Notes: generated by a model not told the origin, from the sequence alone. Counted from the first letter of the stretch, positions 1 through 12,456 are shown. The stretch: 64,000 nucleotides of DNA from Galeopsis tetrahit (GCA_963675135.1 OY776129.1:52402141-52466140), one strand, 5' to 3'. Numbers and translations are program-made.

Positions 1-92
1 AATTAATACTATACTGTATTTAAACTAATACTATACTATATTTGAACTAATACTATACTATAATTAGACTAATACTATACTATATTTAGTAT
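1..92. repeat. AT-rich tandem repeat, about 23-bp unit, about 4 copies
   Basis: The first 92 bases are four imperfect copies of a unit built on TAATACTATACTATATTT with a short variable AAC/GAC end. The array runs to the window edge, so its true length is unknown. No coding potential is seen. Confidence 0.7.
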
Positions 93-737
93 AACTCAGG
101 TGTAAAATTCATCCATTTAAAAAATTGTATTAAATAAGAACAAGTTACATGTATGTAACTGATACACACAAGTAATTGTCAATTAAAATTAAAATAGATA
201 AAATTGTTATGAAATTGTTTATAAGATAATTATTTAAAATTTAAAATAAAAATTTATGAAAAAATAAAGTAAAGAATTTAAAGAGAAAAGATTGAAATAG
301 AGCGTAAAAATTTCAAATCCTAACCTCCATACACATACTCTACCCATCAAATCAAATGATATTTGTTCTTTATTTATTACTAGTGCAAAACCCACAAATT
401 TTGTGGGGATTGTAAGAAAATTATAAAAGAGGATTATAAAAAAATTATAAAAAGAATCCAAAAAAAAAGAGTGAGAGAAATTTGTATAAAAAAAAAGGTA
501 AAAGAAAATATTGAGAAGAACTATAAAAGGAGAGAGGAGAGATGAAAGAGAAGAATTGTAAAATAAAATAATTGTAAATTGTGAGAAAATTAAAATCCGA
601 GAAAAGTGAGATGCCACGTAAGAGCGAAGAGGATTATGAAATAGTATATAAGGTAGATTAATATTTTTTTATATATTTAATATTTATCAAACATATAAAA
701 ATTCTACATTGCTTGAAATATTAGATGGTTAGACGCC

Positions 738-870
738 CTCTTTAATAAATATACATTTAAATGAAAAATAATTTTAATTTTAAAAGTTATTGTTTTTGCT
801 CAAGTAAGTTTCCTCTTTAATAAATATACACTTTAAAATGAAAATTAATTTTAAAAGTTATTTTTTTTGC
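738..870. repeat. Imperfect direct duplication, about 75-bp unit
   Basis: Two adjacent copies start with CCTCTTTAATAAATATACA and end near TTTTTGCTCA. They differ by small substitutions and A/T-run length, which suggests an old local tandem duplication in non-coding DNA. Confidence 0.55.
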
Positions 871-1237
871 TCACACACATGTAAATTTTATGTTAATTGG
901 ACAATCAAATTTTATGGGTAAAATACTCCCTAATATTAATAAATTAAATATTTTCTTGCAAATAATTATTAACTACTATCAATATTAATGAGATCAAATT
1001 AGGATTAAATAATTTTTTTTTTTTTAGTTTTTTATAAATTAGATCTAGTAGTTGTTAGAGAAAAATAAATTTACTGTAAATGAGTGTAATGCTTTAGTTA
1101 TTCTTAAGTTTCTATTTGTCCAACGAATGTATTTGCACAACAAAATATACTTCAATCATAAAAAATGAAGCGCAAGTATTTGACTTTCAGACACGTAAAT
1201 GTATTCTAAAATAATTTTAAAAACTTTATAACATATA

Positions 1238-1520
1238 CTCCCTCCGTCCCACAATAACTTTCACACTTTCCTTTTCGGGACGTCCCACAATAACTTTCAC
1301 ACCCTTAAAATGGAAAATAATTTATAAACTCCACCCTCACAATAACCTCAATTTTACACAAATGCCATTACTTTATCTCCACACATACACAAAAGTCAAC
1401 TCATTTATTTACTTTATACATAAAGTTTTACAAAATTACCCCTCAAAACTTCACTCATTATTACACTTTCTTAATTTTCGTGTCCATCTACCTATGAAGA
1501 TTAATATGGGACGGAGGGAG
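1238..1520. mobile_element. Stowaway-like MITE
   Basis: The left end reads CTCCCTCCGTCCC and the right end is its inverted complement GGGACGGAGGGAG. The element is flanked by TA on both sides (1236-1237 and 1521-1522), the target duplication of Tc1/mariner-type elements. It is 283 bp long, AT-rich inside, with internal repeats of CACAATAACTTTCACAC and no ORF. Four further elements in the window share these termini. Confidence 0.88.
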
Positions 1521-1522
1521 TA

Positions 1523-3438
1523 CATAGTATTGTTTTAGAAATTGTTAATAAAATAAAATAAAATTAAAATCTTCCAACAAAGTTTGATTAGTTAATTGAA
1601 GTGTCGAATAAATAGAAAATTATGCAATTATTTGTTATAATATAATCATTTTTAATAATTTTTTTATATATAAATTTGTTTATATTTTATTATTGTTTAT
1701 ATAATATATTAATTTATTATATTTAAAGATATCATTGTATTTGTCGTAGGCATATTCAATGTTAAAATTGAAAGGAAAAAAACTTGACGTGAAAATTAAG
1801 GACTATTTTGTGCCATGAAAATAGATTATTTGAGGGGATGTTTGTTTTTAAATTGAAAATTTCACCCATGTTCTACTTTAGAATTTAGATTTAGAATTTT
1901 AAAATCTTACCCTACAAATAACTATAAACTCTACAAAAGTGAACCCTATAAATATTTACAAACTCTATATAAATACTTATAATAACCTATATAGACACAT
2001 ATAATTCTATACTATAAAGTTAAATTATACCTACTTAAATTCCAAAACAAATACAAAACATATAATTAAGTTATTAAAATTTCAAAATCCTCAAAATCTC
2101 AAAAGAAACCTCTCCTTAGTTTTGTAGAAGTTAGTTTCCTATTTTACAAACGCTGTGAAGTTATTAGAAATTTATAATTTATAATTTTTTTATTAATAAA
2201 ATTATTTTATAATACCTTACTTATTAAAAACATTTTTTTAATTTTATAATTAAAATGCATATGTTATTAATATATTAAATAATAATTATGATTTAAAATT
2301 TAAAATTAAATACTTTGTACATGATTTTATAATAAATTAAATACTTTGTACATGATTTTCATGTTGTGTGCAATTAATGTGCATTATAAGTCATGGTTGC
2401 ATCATCACATACATGATACATGACATAATGGTGTGTTTGTGTGCGTATATTATACATGTACTACATTGTGTTTGTATTGTGTTTTCTAATTTTGTATATA
2501 TAACTCCATGTAATATTATGTAAACATTAGGCGCAGTGGGTCAATGTGACCCTTTAATAATTAGAAAGATTATATTGATAACACTTTGGTTAAAACTAAC
2601 TTGAGGATGCCTACTTTTTTCTATTTATTTTATAATAATGTCGGGACCTTACTTACAATAATGACTATATATGTAATGAATTGTAAGTTTTGGGTTTATT
2701 TTGAGATTTAAATACGGAAGAATTTAATTTTATGTTATATGATTTATAGGTATATATATATATATGTTTTGTAGGTATTTATACGATTAATTTTTATAGT
2801 TTACAGGTAGTAGAATTTTAAAATTCTGAATTTAAATCACATACTAGAACATGAGTAGAATTTCAAATTTTCAAATCCAAAACAAACATTTCCTACATTT
2901 GATTGGAATAAGACCCGACCACGATCAACACCGTGGTCACATTCGTCGGACGTCACATTTTATCACATTTTATTCGATCGCAATTATAACTGATACCATA
3001 TTTACAACCTCACTCCTGATTACAAATCCAGACTTCACCGTTGAAAATTTGAAAGTGGGTAAAATAGAAAAGTAGGAATAATCCAAACAAGTATATGCAA
3101 AACTAGATATTTATCTCATTTCTAGCATTAAAGTTGCATTTAATCCAATTTCCCAGACTTGAAAGCAAATAATTGTAAGTTGAGTCAACGTTCTCAAATA
3201 CTAAAATGTGCTTCTAAAAAAGATTCAGTAATATTAATAGGTGTATAATTAACATAAGATTCCGTTTACATGGAAGATGGAACTGCCATTGTTTGACCGA
3301 TCCGATGAGTTAATCTAACTTGAAAACAAATCAAAAGCCTTTCTCTCCATGTAACTCGCAACATTATAACACTCACTCTTGGAATCTTGTTCATAAATTC
3401 ATTTTTCTGCTCATTTCATTTCATTGAACCAAACAGAC

Positions 3439-3442
<4 letters not shown>
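1523..3442. other. Non-coding upstream region of the permease gene
   Basis: AT-rich sequence with simple repeats, including a TA run near 2753-2765. Open frames here, such as the one around 2851-3075, have no recognisable domain, no splice partners and a composition like the surroundings. I see no gene. The last few hundred bases must contain the permease promoter, but no clear TATA box stands out. Confidence 0.5.

Positions 3443-3479
<37 letters not shown>
3443..3479. repeat. CT microsatellite in the 5' leader of the permease gene
   Basis: An uninterrupted run of about 18 CT units lies about 40 bases before the permease start codon, so it is probably transcribed as 5' UTR or sits in the core promoter. 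Long CT/GA tracts are common in plant 5' leaders. Its length is likely to vary between individuals. Confidence 0.85.
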
Positions 3480-3482
<3 letters not shown>

Positions 3483-3516
3483 GTTCAAACAGATTTTAGA
3501 GAGAGAGAAAGAGAAG

Positions 3517-6500
3517 ATGGTGTGGGAAAAAGGAGAAAACCAGTCTAAATTAATCATAGCCCGTGATTCTGCTGATTCGGGCCATGCACGTCTTCACGAG
3601 CTTGGTTACAAACAAGAACTCAAACGAGACCTCTCGTAATTATCCCTAATTCACTTTCTGTTAATAAATATTAATCATTTTCTTGTTCTTCACTAATTAA
3701 TTTTGTTTGGAAAATGGCAGAGTATTGTCAAACTTTGCGTTTTCATTTTCCATAATCTCGGTGCTCACTGGCGTCACAACGCTGTACAATACCGGGCTCA
3801 CATATGGGGGGCCCGTTTCTTTCGTCTACGGATGGTTGATTGCCGGCTGTTTCACATTGATTGTTGGGTATTCAATGGCTGAGATTTGCTCTTCTTACCC
3901 CACCTCTGGTGGCCTCTATTATTGGAGTGCAAAACTCGCCGGGCCGGGCTGGGCTCCCTTTGCCTCATGGATCACTGGATGGTAATTTCCTTCTCCTTTT
4001 TTTTTTTTCTTTGGTTAGGAATTTCCAATTAAATACTATATCACAGATATGATTTGTTGCCCTGCAGTAAGAGTTAGTAGTTGATTTTATCATAGGAGAT
4101 AAAACTAGCTGGATTTTTGAGAATTTGAAGTTAATATATTCACTCACAATGCAGCAGCTTAAGTTAGTAACATTGATGATATGTTGAGTGATATAGTTGG
4201 CCTAACTATAATTGAGATTCACTTTGTACTTGGATTTGTATAGTGATGCTTATATTCCTGAATAATTTTAACCTTTGGATGCCATAATATTGTACTTTCT
4301 TTTCCGTTTAGAGCTTCCTTTTTTTCTTTTCAGTTTTTGGAAACTCCCCCATTTTCTTATAAGAAACAGAGGAATTACACCCCCATTTTGATAGCTTATC
4401 TGATAATAACTTTGTCAAATCGTAGCATATAAAGTTCTTTCTTGTATCTTGGATGCTAAATTTGTCTATTGTTTGTTTTCTGTGCAGGTTTAATATTGTT
4501 GGTCAGGTACTATTAACCGCTCGTATCAAAGTTGTCCGATTAATAATGTTCTTTATGTACTTCATAAATAAAGCACTGATCACTTATCTGCAATCACTTG
4601 TTTGATAATTTCCTCTGCAGTGGGCTGTTACAACGAGTGTAGATTTTTCACTGGCCCAGCTGATTCAGGTGATTATTCTACTGGGTTCTGGTGGGAAGAA
4701 TGGAGGAGGATATGTGGCCTCTAAATACGTTGTGATTGCACTTCATGGTGCAATCTTGCTCGTGCATGCTATCCTTAATAGTCTTCCTATCTCATGGCTA
4801 TCCTTCTTTGGACAGCTTGCTGCTGCTTGGAACGTTTTAGGTACTAAAATGTCTCCTTTTTATAATTTTAGCTACGGTGTTTTGCAGTATTATTATACTC
4901 CATTCTTTAAGTATGAATGTTCTTGTTGTTGTTTTAGGTGTGTTTGTTCTTATGATTCTGGTTCCATTGGTGGCAACTGAGAGGGCCAGTGCCAAGTCTG
5001 TTTTTACCGACTTTAATTCAGATAATGGAAAAGGGATCAACAATAGATTTTACATATTTGTCCTTGGACTGCTCATGAGCCAGTATACTCTAACTGGTTA
5101 CGATGCATCTGCTCATATGGTGAGTTATCTCGTTTACTTACTCATAACTCATACAATATAGCTTGTGTAGTTGGAATGAAACTATAAGCATAAAATTATG
5201 TAATAACGACTTATCTTATCAGTAGTTTTCGGACATTGCACTAGTTTCAAACCTACTAAAAAAAAGTACAAAATACCCTTCAAATGACTTTATATCCTCA
5301 AATATGTCCTTATGCTTTATAAATGTCCTTTCATTCTGAGTCCGTTATTCTTCTAATTTTCAATTTTGAAAATGGTATCACAGTCTAGGCTCATTCATTT
5401 CATTTTCAAGATCGAAAATTAGAGGAAAAATGAGCTTAAAATGAAAGATACTACTATAACATTATAAAGCAAAATGGAGTAGTAATTTTGAGTATGTATT
5501 ACTAAATTGCTTCAGATTTGAATAATGCATATTATAGAATTCAACAAATTTGTGGAGCAGCTGTGCTTAAACTTTCCTGCTTTAAACTATTCTTCCAGAC
5601 AGAGGAGACGAAGGATGCAGATAAAAACGGGCCAAGGGGAATAATAAGTGCAATTGGCATATCTATAATTGCTGGTTGGGGTTACATACTAGGTATAACC
5701 TTTGCAGTCACAGACATTCCGAACCTTCTGAATCCAGACAATGATGCTGGTGGTTATGCCATTGCTGAAATATTTTACCAGGCCTTCAAAACCAGATACG
5801 GAAATGGTGTTGGTGGAATCATTTGCCTTGGCATAGTTTGTGTTGCTATATTTTTTTGTGGCATGAGTTCAATCACAAGCAACTCCAGGTGACCGTTTGA
5901 TCTTTAATACAGTAATTTCTTGAATTTGTAGAAAAATCAGCCTTAATTATACGAGTTACATTCTTCAGGATGGTATATGCATTCTCAAGAGATGGTGCGA
6001 TGCCATTCTCCAAGTTTTGGCATAAAGTTAACAAGCAAGAAGTCCCTATAAATGCAGTCTGGCTGTCAGCAGTGATAGCATTCTGCATGGCGTTAACGGT
6101 AACTACACCTTATTGCACTTTTGTTTACATATTCATAGTTAAAGTTTGATCATTTAATTCACGTGTAAAATGACAATTATTTTGAAACAAAATATCTCTT
6201 AGCCTTTACGTAGAAAGTGTGAAAGTTTTGATAGTGGCTCTTATAATTCGTACTATATATATTAAGACAAGTTCTTGTATGCACAAGTTGCACCCCATGC
6301 AATTGGTGTAATTTGTAATACCACGTCACTTATTGACTAATACCACAACATTTTTCCACACAGTTCGGGTACTCAATAAGTGATGTGATATATTACGGTG
6401 CAACTGGTGCATGCAAGTGAAACTCATATACTATATTTATTAATTGTCTTGTATACATATGGATGCAGTCACTGGGAAGCTTGGTAGCATTTCAAGCGAT

Positions 6501-6825
6501 GGTATCAATAGCTACAATCGGACTCTACATTGCTTATGCCATACCGATCTTTTTAAGAGTGACATTGGCTCGAGGATCTTTTACTCCAGGGCCATTCAAC
6601 TTGGGGCGATATGGGGTGGTAGTAGGTTGGATTGCAGTGGTGTGGGTGGCAACAATTTCAGTTCTGTTCTCGTTGCCCGTGGAGTACCCGATTACTAAGG
6701 AAACGCTCAACTACACCCCCGTTGCAGTTGGAGGGCTTTTCATTGTGGTAGTTTCTTGGTGGATCCTTAGCGCTAGGCATTGGTTTAAAGGCCCTGTAAC
6801 CAACATTAATAGTATACTTAGCTAG
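3517..6825 (+). CDS. BAT1: BAT1-type bidirectional amino-acid/GABA permease
   Basis: Eight exons: 3517-3635, 3721-3981, 4488-4506, 4621-4840, 4938-5119, 5599-5888, 5969-6098 and 6469-6825. Joined, they give 525 residues; the Arabidopsis protein is about 516. BAT1/GABP belongs to the APC superfamily and moves amino acids such as GABA, with roles reported in amino-acid export and mitochondrial GABA uptake. The recognisable blocks run in order: LHELGYKQELKRDLS near the N-terminus, EICSSYPTSGGLYYWSA, YTLTGYDASAHM, and a C-terminal half rich in membrane helices ending SARHWFKGP. About 12 transmembrane segments are expected. The ATG at 3517 is chosen because frames further upstream only translate the CT microsatellite. 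Exon 3 is only 19 nt, yet both junctions keep the frame. Intron 7 carries a foldback MITE. Family assignment is firm; the cell membrane used cannot be read from the sequence. Confidence 0.95.
6271..6424. mobile_element. Foldback MITE in permease intron 7
   Basis: The ends are imperfect inverted repeats. The left end contains TTGTATGCACAAGTTGCACC and the inverted right end TTGCATGCACCAGTTGCACC. The middle also pairs (CACTTATTGA near 6327 with TCAATAAGTG near 6373). It is about 154 bp with no ORF. I could not define a target-site duplication, so the family is open. Confidence 0.7.
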
Positions 6826-7205
6826 ATCATGCCGTAGCTTCCTTTTGTTGTCAAATACTGTATGTAGTAATATTTCAACTTCTTCTAAAAGTCAGTGGCC
6901 AAAAACTTCTGCTTTTGAGTTTCAAAAATTGTGCTGGAATTTCAACTACAGATTGTGCATAGACTTCTGAAATCTACAGCTTGATTATGACATATATTCT
7001 CTGATTCCTAATACAATCAAAGGTTAAGTTGTAAATCAAATTAATTGTTGTTTTAGATATTTTTCAACATTATCGTTAATTTTTTTTATTTTTAATTAAA
7101 GGGATTTGCAGAAGGTTAATTGGGGGTAAATATGTTAACATTTGTGTTTAATTTATTTTTAAGTCCTACTTCAAGAAAATAAAAAAATTCTCTCATAATG
7201 TATGA
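6826..7205. other. Permease 3' flank
   Basis: This stretch holds the 3' UTR of the permease and AT-rich spacer. No further gene is visible before the long inverted-repeat element that starts at 7217. Confidence 0.5.
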
Positions 7206-7216
7206 TTAGTATATTA

Positions 7217-8285
7217 ACACCCCATAAAATGTTATACATACCCCATTATTTTAAAGACAAAAATAGATATGCATAAAATGACTAAATAATCCTTATATAA
7301 TTAAAGAGTAAAATAATTAAAAAATAATCTGAAAAATATAATTAAAATATGAAAACATTTTGAAAAAGTCAACAAAATATTTAAAATAATAAATCAATTA
7401 ATTTAAAAAAAAAAACTGAGAAGATTTAATGAAATCTGAAAATATTCAGAAATAATCAAATAAAAAATTTAAAAATCAATTAAAGATAAATAAAACCATA
7501 AAAATATTTAATAAATTTGATAAACTGTAAAAAAAAATTAAATTAAAAAACAATTGAAAAATTAAAAATTAATATAAAACGATAAATAAATCAAAAAAAT
7601 ATATTTAAAAAAATCATCTAAATTTTTTAAAATTAATTAATTAAGTTTTGAAGATTTAGTTGAGTTTTTTATATTTTTAATTTTTTTTGTAGGTTTAATT
7701 TATTTTTGAAGATTTTTATTTTATATTTGATTTTTTTAATTTAGTATTTTTTTTTTAAGATTGAATTTATTTTTCTTTCTCTTATTTATTTAGTTTATCA
7801 AAATTTTGAATTCTTAAATTTATGTTTTTAATTTAGTTATTTTTAAATTTAATTTAATTAATTTAATTTTGTTCAAATTTAATTAAAAATCAATTTAATT
7901 ATTTTAAAATTTTAGTTGATTTTCATAACGTTTAAAATTTTTTAAATGATTTTTTTCATTCAAATATTTTTTTAATATTTATTTGATTTTTTAAAATATT
8001 TTTCAACTTTTATTTAATTTTTTTTATAGAATATTTTTTTGATTTTATTTTTTTCGGATGATATATATATTTTTTTAATTTATACAGTATATTTTTAAGA
8101 TTTAATTAATTTTAATAATGTTATTTTGGTGTTTATTTAATTGTATTTTGTTTTAAGTGTTAAAAGGGTAAATAGAAAAGAATTGGGGTATGTTTAGTAA
8201 TAAAAATAGATTTTTAAATTTTAATGTGGTGTGTTTAACATTTGGGGTATGTATAACATTTTATGGGGTGTTAATAGCCCCACCC
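7217..8285. mobile_element. AT-rich element with inverted ends and 11-bp flanking direct repeats
   Basis: The left end, starting ACACCCCATAAAATG, and the right end, with CATTTTATGGGGTGT, are inverted copies over more than 30 bp, continuing as TTATACATACCCC. The interior is almost pure A/T and itself roughly palindromic: the first half is rich in AAAAT, the second in ATTTT. TTAGTATATTA occurs directly on both sides (7206-7216 and 8286-8296), like an 11-bp target duplication of MULE-type length. The right end has about 15 extra bases (TTAATAGCCCCACCC) that the left lacks, so the left end may be trimmed. There is no ORF. Confidence 0.75.
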
Positions 8286-8819
8286 TTAGTATATTAATAT
8301 GGCAAATATTTTGTGTGAATTATGTAATGTGGGACTAAAAATTTTAAACAAAAATATATTGTAAATCACAAATAAATTCATATTTTAAACTTAATTTTTT
8401 TTATATGCAATATAAATGTCAAATTAAATATCATACAATTTTATTTTATTTGAAAAAATATATGATTAAAATAGACATGAACCTAAAAAGTTATAGCAGT
8501 TTAAAATTTGGGTGGAAAAAATAAATTTTCTAAATTTAAACATGATTTTGGCGGGGAATTGTAACTTTTCAATTTTCAGTAGACTTTTGGGTATTTTTAT
8601 ATACTATAAAAATAGGTAAATAAATAGTTTATTGTGAATTTGTGATTTATCCCAACAAAATAGTTCCCATTGTTGGGCTTTCAAAAAAATAGTTCCCATG
8701 GGTTTCTTTTAAAATCATATTTTTCGCCCCCAAATATTATAAAAGTTATATTCGGAATTTTGAACTCAAAACAACTGGCGCCGCGGGATTCTGGTTCGCA
8801 CAGTACAGAGACGAGAGAG

Positions 8820-8856
8820 GAGAAGAAAGCTGCGTAATTGAGAAGAAAGCTGCGTA
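8820..8856 (+). repeat. Tandem 17-bp duplication just before the start codon
   Basis: GAGAAGAAAGCTGCGTA occurs twice with a 20-bp period, ending two bases before the ATG of the SUMO-like gene. It lies in the presumed 5' leader. It may simply be a recent slippage duplication. Confidence 0.75.
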
Positions 8857-8857
8857 G

Positions 8858-11800
8858 ATGGTGCGATTATCTTGCAATTATCTATAGCTTCTTTTCAATT
8901 ACATGAACGGATTGTAATATTTTGTAAAACCAAGCGCTCTAGGTTTTGTTTTTCAATATAAATTGACGATGATATACAATTTCGCAGGTAGATTCGGACG
9001 AAGAATTCGAACCTCTTTTCGATTACACTCGCATTCAGCCAGTTAACGTCATATGCTTCGACGGTGAGTTTGTTATATGTATTCGTAGTTTAGGGCTTCA
9101 GTTCTAATCCTCCCCTTTTTGGTTGATTCTCTGTCTTCGACAGATGATCTGGATGAGTCACCAGTATTTGTCTCCAAGAAACAAAAGTTGTTAGATGCTG
9201 CGGTAAATTACTAATCTTTCACGATAAATATTGAATTTTTACTTTGTATGTTTCTGCTATGGTGATGGAATGTGAAGATTAACTTGAGGTAGGATATTGC
9301 CTTTTGGAATTATTAGGATGGAAAGAAAGCGCGTGATGTGAAAGTAGATGTAAAGGCGATCGACTTAGATGATACAGAAGAGGATTGGTTGGCTCCACCG
9401 CCAAAGTTTTTAGATAATGGTTGCAAAGCCCTCAACGAGGACCCAACTTTGAAGGCCTTGAGGTAGATTGATAATGAATTTTTTTTTCTTTTATTTATCT
9501 TCTTTCATCACATTAATGATAATAGAATGCTTTTATATTTAAGTTACTTCTAGTTTTTGGATATTTAGTGCTGGTAATGTAATTGGAAGTGATGGATGTT
9601 TAATTCCTGGTTGACTTCATTGCTTTAATTTGCTGCATAAGATATCCTTGGTGAGAACTAAAAGTGCTGCATAGTTGTTAAACGCACGCATGTGGATCCA
9701 GGGTTTGTGCCTTTTCCAGGCTGAGTGAGGAGGGAGCACTTCGCAAGGCACACGTCTGTGTACTTCCCAGATCTCCTCAGCCTAAAACGAGTTTAGTGTA
9801 CAATTTTTGAGATATAAAACACGCTTTATACAGAAAAAAAATAAGAAAAAAAAAGCTCAAAAAACCAAAAGAAAACAGCCTGAATTTAGGCCTAGGGTTT
9901 GAGAGAAACTTGTTAAAAAAAGAAGAAACTTTGAAATAGTGGTGCTGCCCTACCCCGCACTGTATGTCATGTTCTTTTTCTTATGATTTATGCCTTGTTT
10001 TTAACTCTGTATCTCCTCATAGCAAGATAATTCAAGAAATCTTGATTTAGATAAGATTATATCTCCCTTCAAGGGATCAACCAAACCTTGATTTAGATAA
10101 TATTAGCTCATTTGGCTATTCATCAAATTATAGGGCTCCGGTATTATGTTTCTTTTAAAAAAGTTATTTGCCCATGTTCAAGATGTGGGCCTCAGACGCT
10201 ACAAGGCCCCATGCGCCTCTCAACTATATATATATATATATGAGAAATATATGAGAAACAACTTAGAAAATCCTTCGTATGAATGACTGGTCTGCACACT
10301 AATGTAATTAATTGCTTTGTTATGTAACTAATGTGAATTGACTTACTGGAATTGACCGGTTTGCACCAACTATTCTTTTTAGTATGCTTATAATGATTTT
10401 TTAAGTTCCATTATTAGGTTATGCCTTATAGCAGTCAATTTTAGAAATAAATCCATATAACAAAGATACTGGCTTTTTCCGTGAGAAGTGCAATATTTAT
10501 AACATCTCTTCTTTGCATTCTGTTGTTAGGCAATGTTTATGTAAGATACATTGTTCTTGATGTTTTTGTATTAACCTCAAGGTAGTTAAAAGCATTCGCT
10601 TTGTCGCTTAAGCGCTCAGAGCGAGGCGTGCAAAGGGGTTCTCGCTTCACTACCTTTCAGGCGAGGCAATTTCAGTCAAGCACACGCTTTGTACCTCTTT
10701 TTGCGCTATTTTTTGGAGAAGAAAGCGGTTCAAATTACTGCTTGACTGATTTAGGGTTGGACTGGAGTTTTTTCTTTTAAAACCTAGAGTTAATTAATTA
10801 GCCCATTAGAATAGTTAAAGAATCCCATCCCTTCCTAAAGCCCAAGTTCCCCAAGTCAGATTATATTGGCGCAAACAAGTTCTTTTCTCACATGAATGGT
10901 GCGCACACATGCCCTGATTAAAGCTCACGATCAGTCATCAATTTTTCCTATGTGTTATACTATATGAATTGCTTAATGTTGTTATTGATGCCTATGATAT
11001 TATTTTATTTAATATACATATGTTTATGGAATGGTGTGCATCACTTAAGTGAAGCGCATTTTTATTTTGCGCTTAAAGCGTTAGAGGATCTTTTCGCTTT
11101 TAACTACCTTGATTAACCTTTTATTGTCTGAGAAAGCTTAGACTGGTTTAGAAACTGTTCCACTAGAGTGAGAAGTTGGTTTTCCACCAATTGCGTTTTG
11201 CCACATTTAGATTTGGAATTAGTATAACAGAACTAGCACTTTCATTGAAAATAGTACATTCTTTGTATTGCAATTTTAACCCTAGAGAACTACACAATGT
11301 TTCACTTAACCCATTGTACAATCATATAGCACTTTGTATAACTGTAGCTTGAGTATTGCTTCACATACTGTTTCGATAATATTGTCTTCTTAGCATGTGC
11401 AAAGTATATGCCATGATGACGTAATAATAATATGATTCCCTCAAAGTTCGTGGTTAAGCATTTGTTCACTAACCGTGTGCTGTAAATGCCACATCCTTAG
11501 GCTAAAAAAGCAGGAGTTGGCATCTTTTGCGCAGTCAGCTGAGGAAGTAGTGCGAGCTGTTGAAGAATCTGTAAGAAAAGACATTAATGCTGCCTCACAA
11601 TCTTCTCCTAGAAGTGAATCAATGCCACAAATGGAGCCTCCTCGTGAGAGAACAAAACTTGTTATATCCATCCAGGCCAAAGATGAGCTTAAGCAATTTA
11701 GAGTTTTCATGGTATGTAGCCCTCTGTATTATTGTGAAGCTAAAAAATCTCAGATATTTTGTTTTTCAGAGCAGTAATTGTCTCACTTAGTGAGCTCCAG

Positions 11801-12456
11801 GGGTTGCCTACATATAGAGAATTCTAAAGTGATAATTAAGCGAGATTTTTTGTATCAAATGATATTTTTAATGTATATGCTGAAGTCTGAGTCTGTAATG
11901 TTTAGACTGTCTTTAGCTAAGCGTTAGGTGTTTTTACTTATACAGTCTGGAGAATGGAGATACTAACACAAATCCCTCTAATTATTATTTATCATCGTAA
12001 GAAGTCTATAAATGACTTGAAGACAACAGCAGGCAGGATCTGACAATATATATGTTCTGCTACTATTGCCTATCTCAGTTATGGAATGGCTTTCTGATAA
12101 GCCATATCATATTTTGTTTCATTTAATCTCTATCCGTAATAAGTACGACATTAATGAATCCTTCTGTAGTCTTCGGTATAAACTTAACTTCTTCTTTTTT
12201 CATTTAATTGTTCCCTACTTTTTTTAATCTTGTTTTTCTTACATATATGATTTTGGCACTTGTTTACTGAAGTGTCATCTTCACAATTGTGCAGGATGAT
12301 AAATTTGAGCGGCTGTTCAAGATGTATGCTGACAAAACTAAACTTGATGTGAAAAGATTAGTTTTCAGCTTTGATGGGGATAAAATTAGTCCATCGCAAT
12401 CACCAGAAAGCCTTGGAATGGAGGAAAATGACATCATAGAAGTGCATGTGAAGTGA
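8858..12456 (+). CDS. SUMO-like domain protein (Rad60-SLD type)
   Basis: Six exons: 8858-8860, 8988-9063, 9144-9202, 9317-9462, 11501-11711 and 12295-12456, giving 218 residues. The N-terminal half is acidic and low-complexity (VDSDEEFEPLFDY, then DLDDTEEDWLAPPPK). A helical stretch with KKQELASFAQSAEEVVRAVE follows. From about residue 144 to the end comes a ubiquitin-like fold: a first strand (KLVISIQ), FERLFKMYAD, VFSFDGDKIS and a final strand DIIEVHVK. It ends without a diglycine, so it is a built-in SUMO-like domain, not a conjugated modifier. It resembles the Arabidopsis ubiquitin-superfamily protein At1g68185 (from memory), related to Rad60/NIP45 proteins of SUMO-dependent genome maintenance. 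The first coding exon is only ATG, preceded in frame by TAG. Intron 4 is about 2 kb and holds two transposon-like inserts. Confidence 0.85.
9671..10226. mobile_element. Possible TIR insert in intron 4 of the SUMO-like gene
   Basis: The left end reads ATAGTTGTTAAACGCA and the inverted right end ATAGTTGAGAGGCGCA, an imperfect terminal inverted repeat. Inside, GGCACACG-type and GGCCTCAGACGCTAC motifs resemble the GCGC-rich termini of the neighbouring element at 10577. Boundaries are soft because the right flank is a TA microsatellite. There is no ORF. Confidence 0.4.
10577..11112. mobile_element. Non-autonomous TIR transposon in intron 4
   Basis: It begins TCAAGGTAGTTAAAAGC and ends with the exact inverted complement GCTTTTAACTACCTTGA, a 17-bp perfect terminal inverted repeat. 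Subterminal GCGCTTAAGCG and CGCTTAAAGCG motifs are also inverted. TTAACC lies directly on both sides (10571-10576 and 11113-11118), a possible 6-bp target duplication. It is 536 bp with no transposase. Superfamily is not assigned; the target-duplication length fits neither CACTA nor typical hAT cleanly. Confidence 0.82.

Noticed and set aside
2851..3075. 74-codon ORF upstream of the permease
   Set aside because: No domain, no splice partners, base composition as in the surrounding spacer.
3424..3516. In-frame upstream extension of the permease
   Set aside because: It only translates the CT microsatellite as Leu-Ser repeats; its first codon is not ATG, and the family starts at or near the ATG at 3517.
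8772..8784. GGCGCC string before the SUMO-like gene as an E2F site
   Set aside because: It lacks the TTT flank on both strands (CTGGCGCCGCGG), so the consensus is not met.
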